From contig JAHEAK010000141.1 in the NCBI GenBank assembly GCA_024642805.1, forward strand, positions 2,763-9,961: 7,199 bases of DNA. The letters are read 5' to 3'. Each line of letters starts with the position of its first letter. The first letter of the stretch is position 1. Under the pieces are notes generated by a model, which searched no databases, was not told the DNA's origin, and was given only the letters and a program-made list of their open reading frames with translations. This DNA is from Kofleriaceae bacterium (GTDB lineage: Bacteria; Myxococcota_A; Polyangia; Haliangiales; Haliangiaceae). Below, piece after piece: positions 6,651 through 7,199 of the stretch. Position numbers and translations under genes: made by a program.

Positions 6651-7151
6651 ATGGCCACCTACTCCATTGATTCGAAGGCAAGCCGCCTGGTTGTGACCGC
6701 GCGCTCGAGCGTGCACAACACGGATACCAGCTTTGGCGGCATCGAGGGCAGCATCGACGCCGAACCCGGCAAGCTCGCCAGCATCGCCGCGCAGCTCACC
6801 GTCGACATGCAGAGCGCGGATGCCGGCGACTGGCTCAAGAACCGCAAGCTGCGCAAGGACATGGACTTTGAGAAAAATCCCAGTGCCAGCTTTCGACTCA
6901 CCGGCCTGAGCGATCTGATCGAAAACGGCGAAGAGGTCAGCGCCACGGTCCAGGGCGAGCTCATCTGGCGAGGCAAGACCGTGCTGGTCAGCGCCAAGGG
7001 CAGCGGCACCATCGGCGCCAGCGAGCTCATCGCCAAGGGCAACTTCGATCTCGACGTCAGGAAGCTCGGTATCACGCCGCCGAAGGTCTTGATGATCAAG
7101 GTCGAAGATGTCGTGAGCTGCGCGATCGAAATTCGCGCGCGCGTTCGCTAA
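6651..7151 (+). CDS. YceI-family protein (lipocalin-like beta-barrel), cytoplasmic
   Basis: This is a 166-residue protein of the YceI family, whose characterised members form a lipocalin-like beta-barrel that can hold a long isoprenoid or other lipid. The opening MATYSIDSKASRLVVTARSSVHN matches the family's first strands. The most conserved block, LRKDMDFEKNPSASFRL, is at 67-83, followed by alternating hydrophobic strands (TVQGELIWRGKTVLVSAKG, 99-117) and a closing strand VVSCAIEIRARV. There is no signal peptide, unlike the periplasmic E. coli protein, so it probably acts in the cytoplasm. Length is near the family norm. It is separated from the phosphatase by 63 bases with no clear terminator, so co-transcription is possible. 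The ligand and process cannot be told from sequence. Confidence 0.88.
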   Translation: MATYSIDSKASRLVVTARSSVHNTDTSFGGIEGSIDAEPGKLASIAAQLTVDMQSADAGDWLKNRKLRKDMDFEKNPSASFRLTGLSDLIENGEEVSATVQGELIWRGKTVLVSAKGSGTIGASELIAKGNFDLDVRKLGITPPKVLMIKVEDVVSCAIEIRARVR

Positions 7152-7160
7152 GAGCAGACG

Positions 7161-7199
7161 CTATTTGCTCTCGGCCGCTGTCGGGGCGAAGAGCTCGGC
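7161..7199 (-). CDS. Possible C-terminal end of a convergent gene (partial)
   Basis: The minus strand from the window edge reads 12 sense codons (AELFAPTAAESK) and then TAG at 7161-7163, nine bases after the YceI stop. Codon use is G/C-rich at third positions (10 of 12), like neighbouring genes. Twelve codons are too few to identify a product or exclude chance. Confidence 0.3.
   Translation of the reverse strand, partial: AELFAPTAAESK

Noticed and set aside
7151..7171. Hairpin AGAGCA/TGCTCT after the YceI gene as a terminator
   Set aside because: The stem is only six pairs with a nine-base loop and no T-run, and it overlaps the stop codon; too weak to call.

Overview
The window looks like chromosomal DNA of a high-GC bacterium (roughly 60% GC by eye, strong G/C preference at third codon positions). 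The set and style of genes suggest a deltaproteobacterial or Myxococcota-like lineage: a cinA-thpR-recA cluster, a PP2C phosphatase of the type common in those bacteria, and a RecA with a GDHHVG-type L1 loop. This placement is inference from remembered family patterns and was not tested. No mobile element, CRISPR array, rRNA or tRNA is visible, and it reads as ordinary housekeeping territory.

Layout. (1) 1-1266, minus: the N-terminal half or more of a monomeric NADP-dependent isocitrate dehydrogenase (icd), cut off by the window edge. Its reading frame is broken near 111 by a 56-bp insertion that repeats the neighbouring 55 bp plus one extra base. (2) 1267-1451: a divergent intergenic region. 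(3) 1452-2468, plus: a predicted lipoprotein with two NTF2/SnoaL-like domains, function unknown. (4) 2469-2544: a short convergent gap holding a hairpin that may terminate transcription from one or both sides. (5) 2545-5700, minus: cinA, thpR and recA in that order of transcription. cinA and thpR are 2 nt apart and probably translationally coupled. recA follows after 160 nt that hold hairpins and a possible promoter of its own. (6) 5701-5822: a divergent intergenic region with a good sigma70-like promoter pointing right. (7) 5823-6587, plus: a PP2C-type Ser/Thr protein phosphatase with a TTG start. (8) 6651-7151, plus: a cytoplasmic YceI-family protein. (9) 7161-7199, minus: possibly the last 12 codons of a convergent gene.

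How the genes fit together. CinA (NMN deamidase / ADP-ribose pyrophosphatase family) and ThpR (RNA 2',3'-cyclic phosphodiesterase fold) are often found beside recA in bacteria. They handle pyridine-nucleotide salvage and RNA-end or cyclic-phosphate chemistry next to the recombinase, and the historical link is competence and DNA damage. The icd and lipoprotein genes have no evident functional tie to that cluster. The clearest anomaly is the frameshifting duplication inside icd, which is either a real inactivating mutation or a sequencing/assembly error. I found no convincing new multi-gene system.
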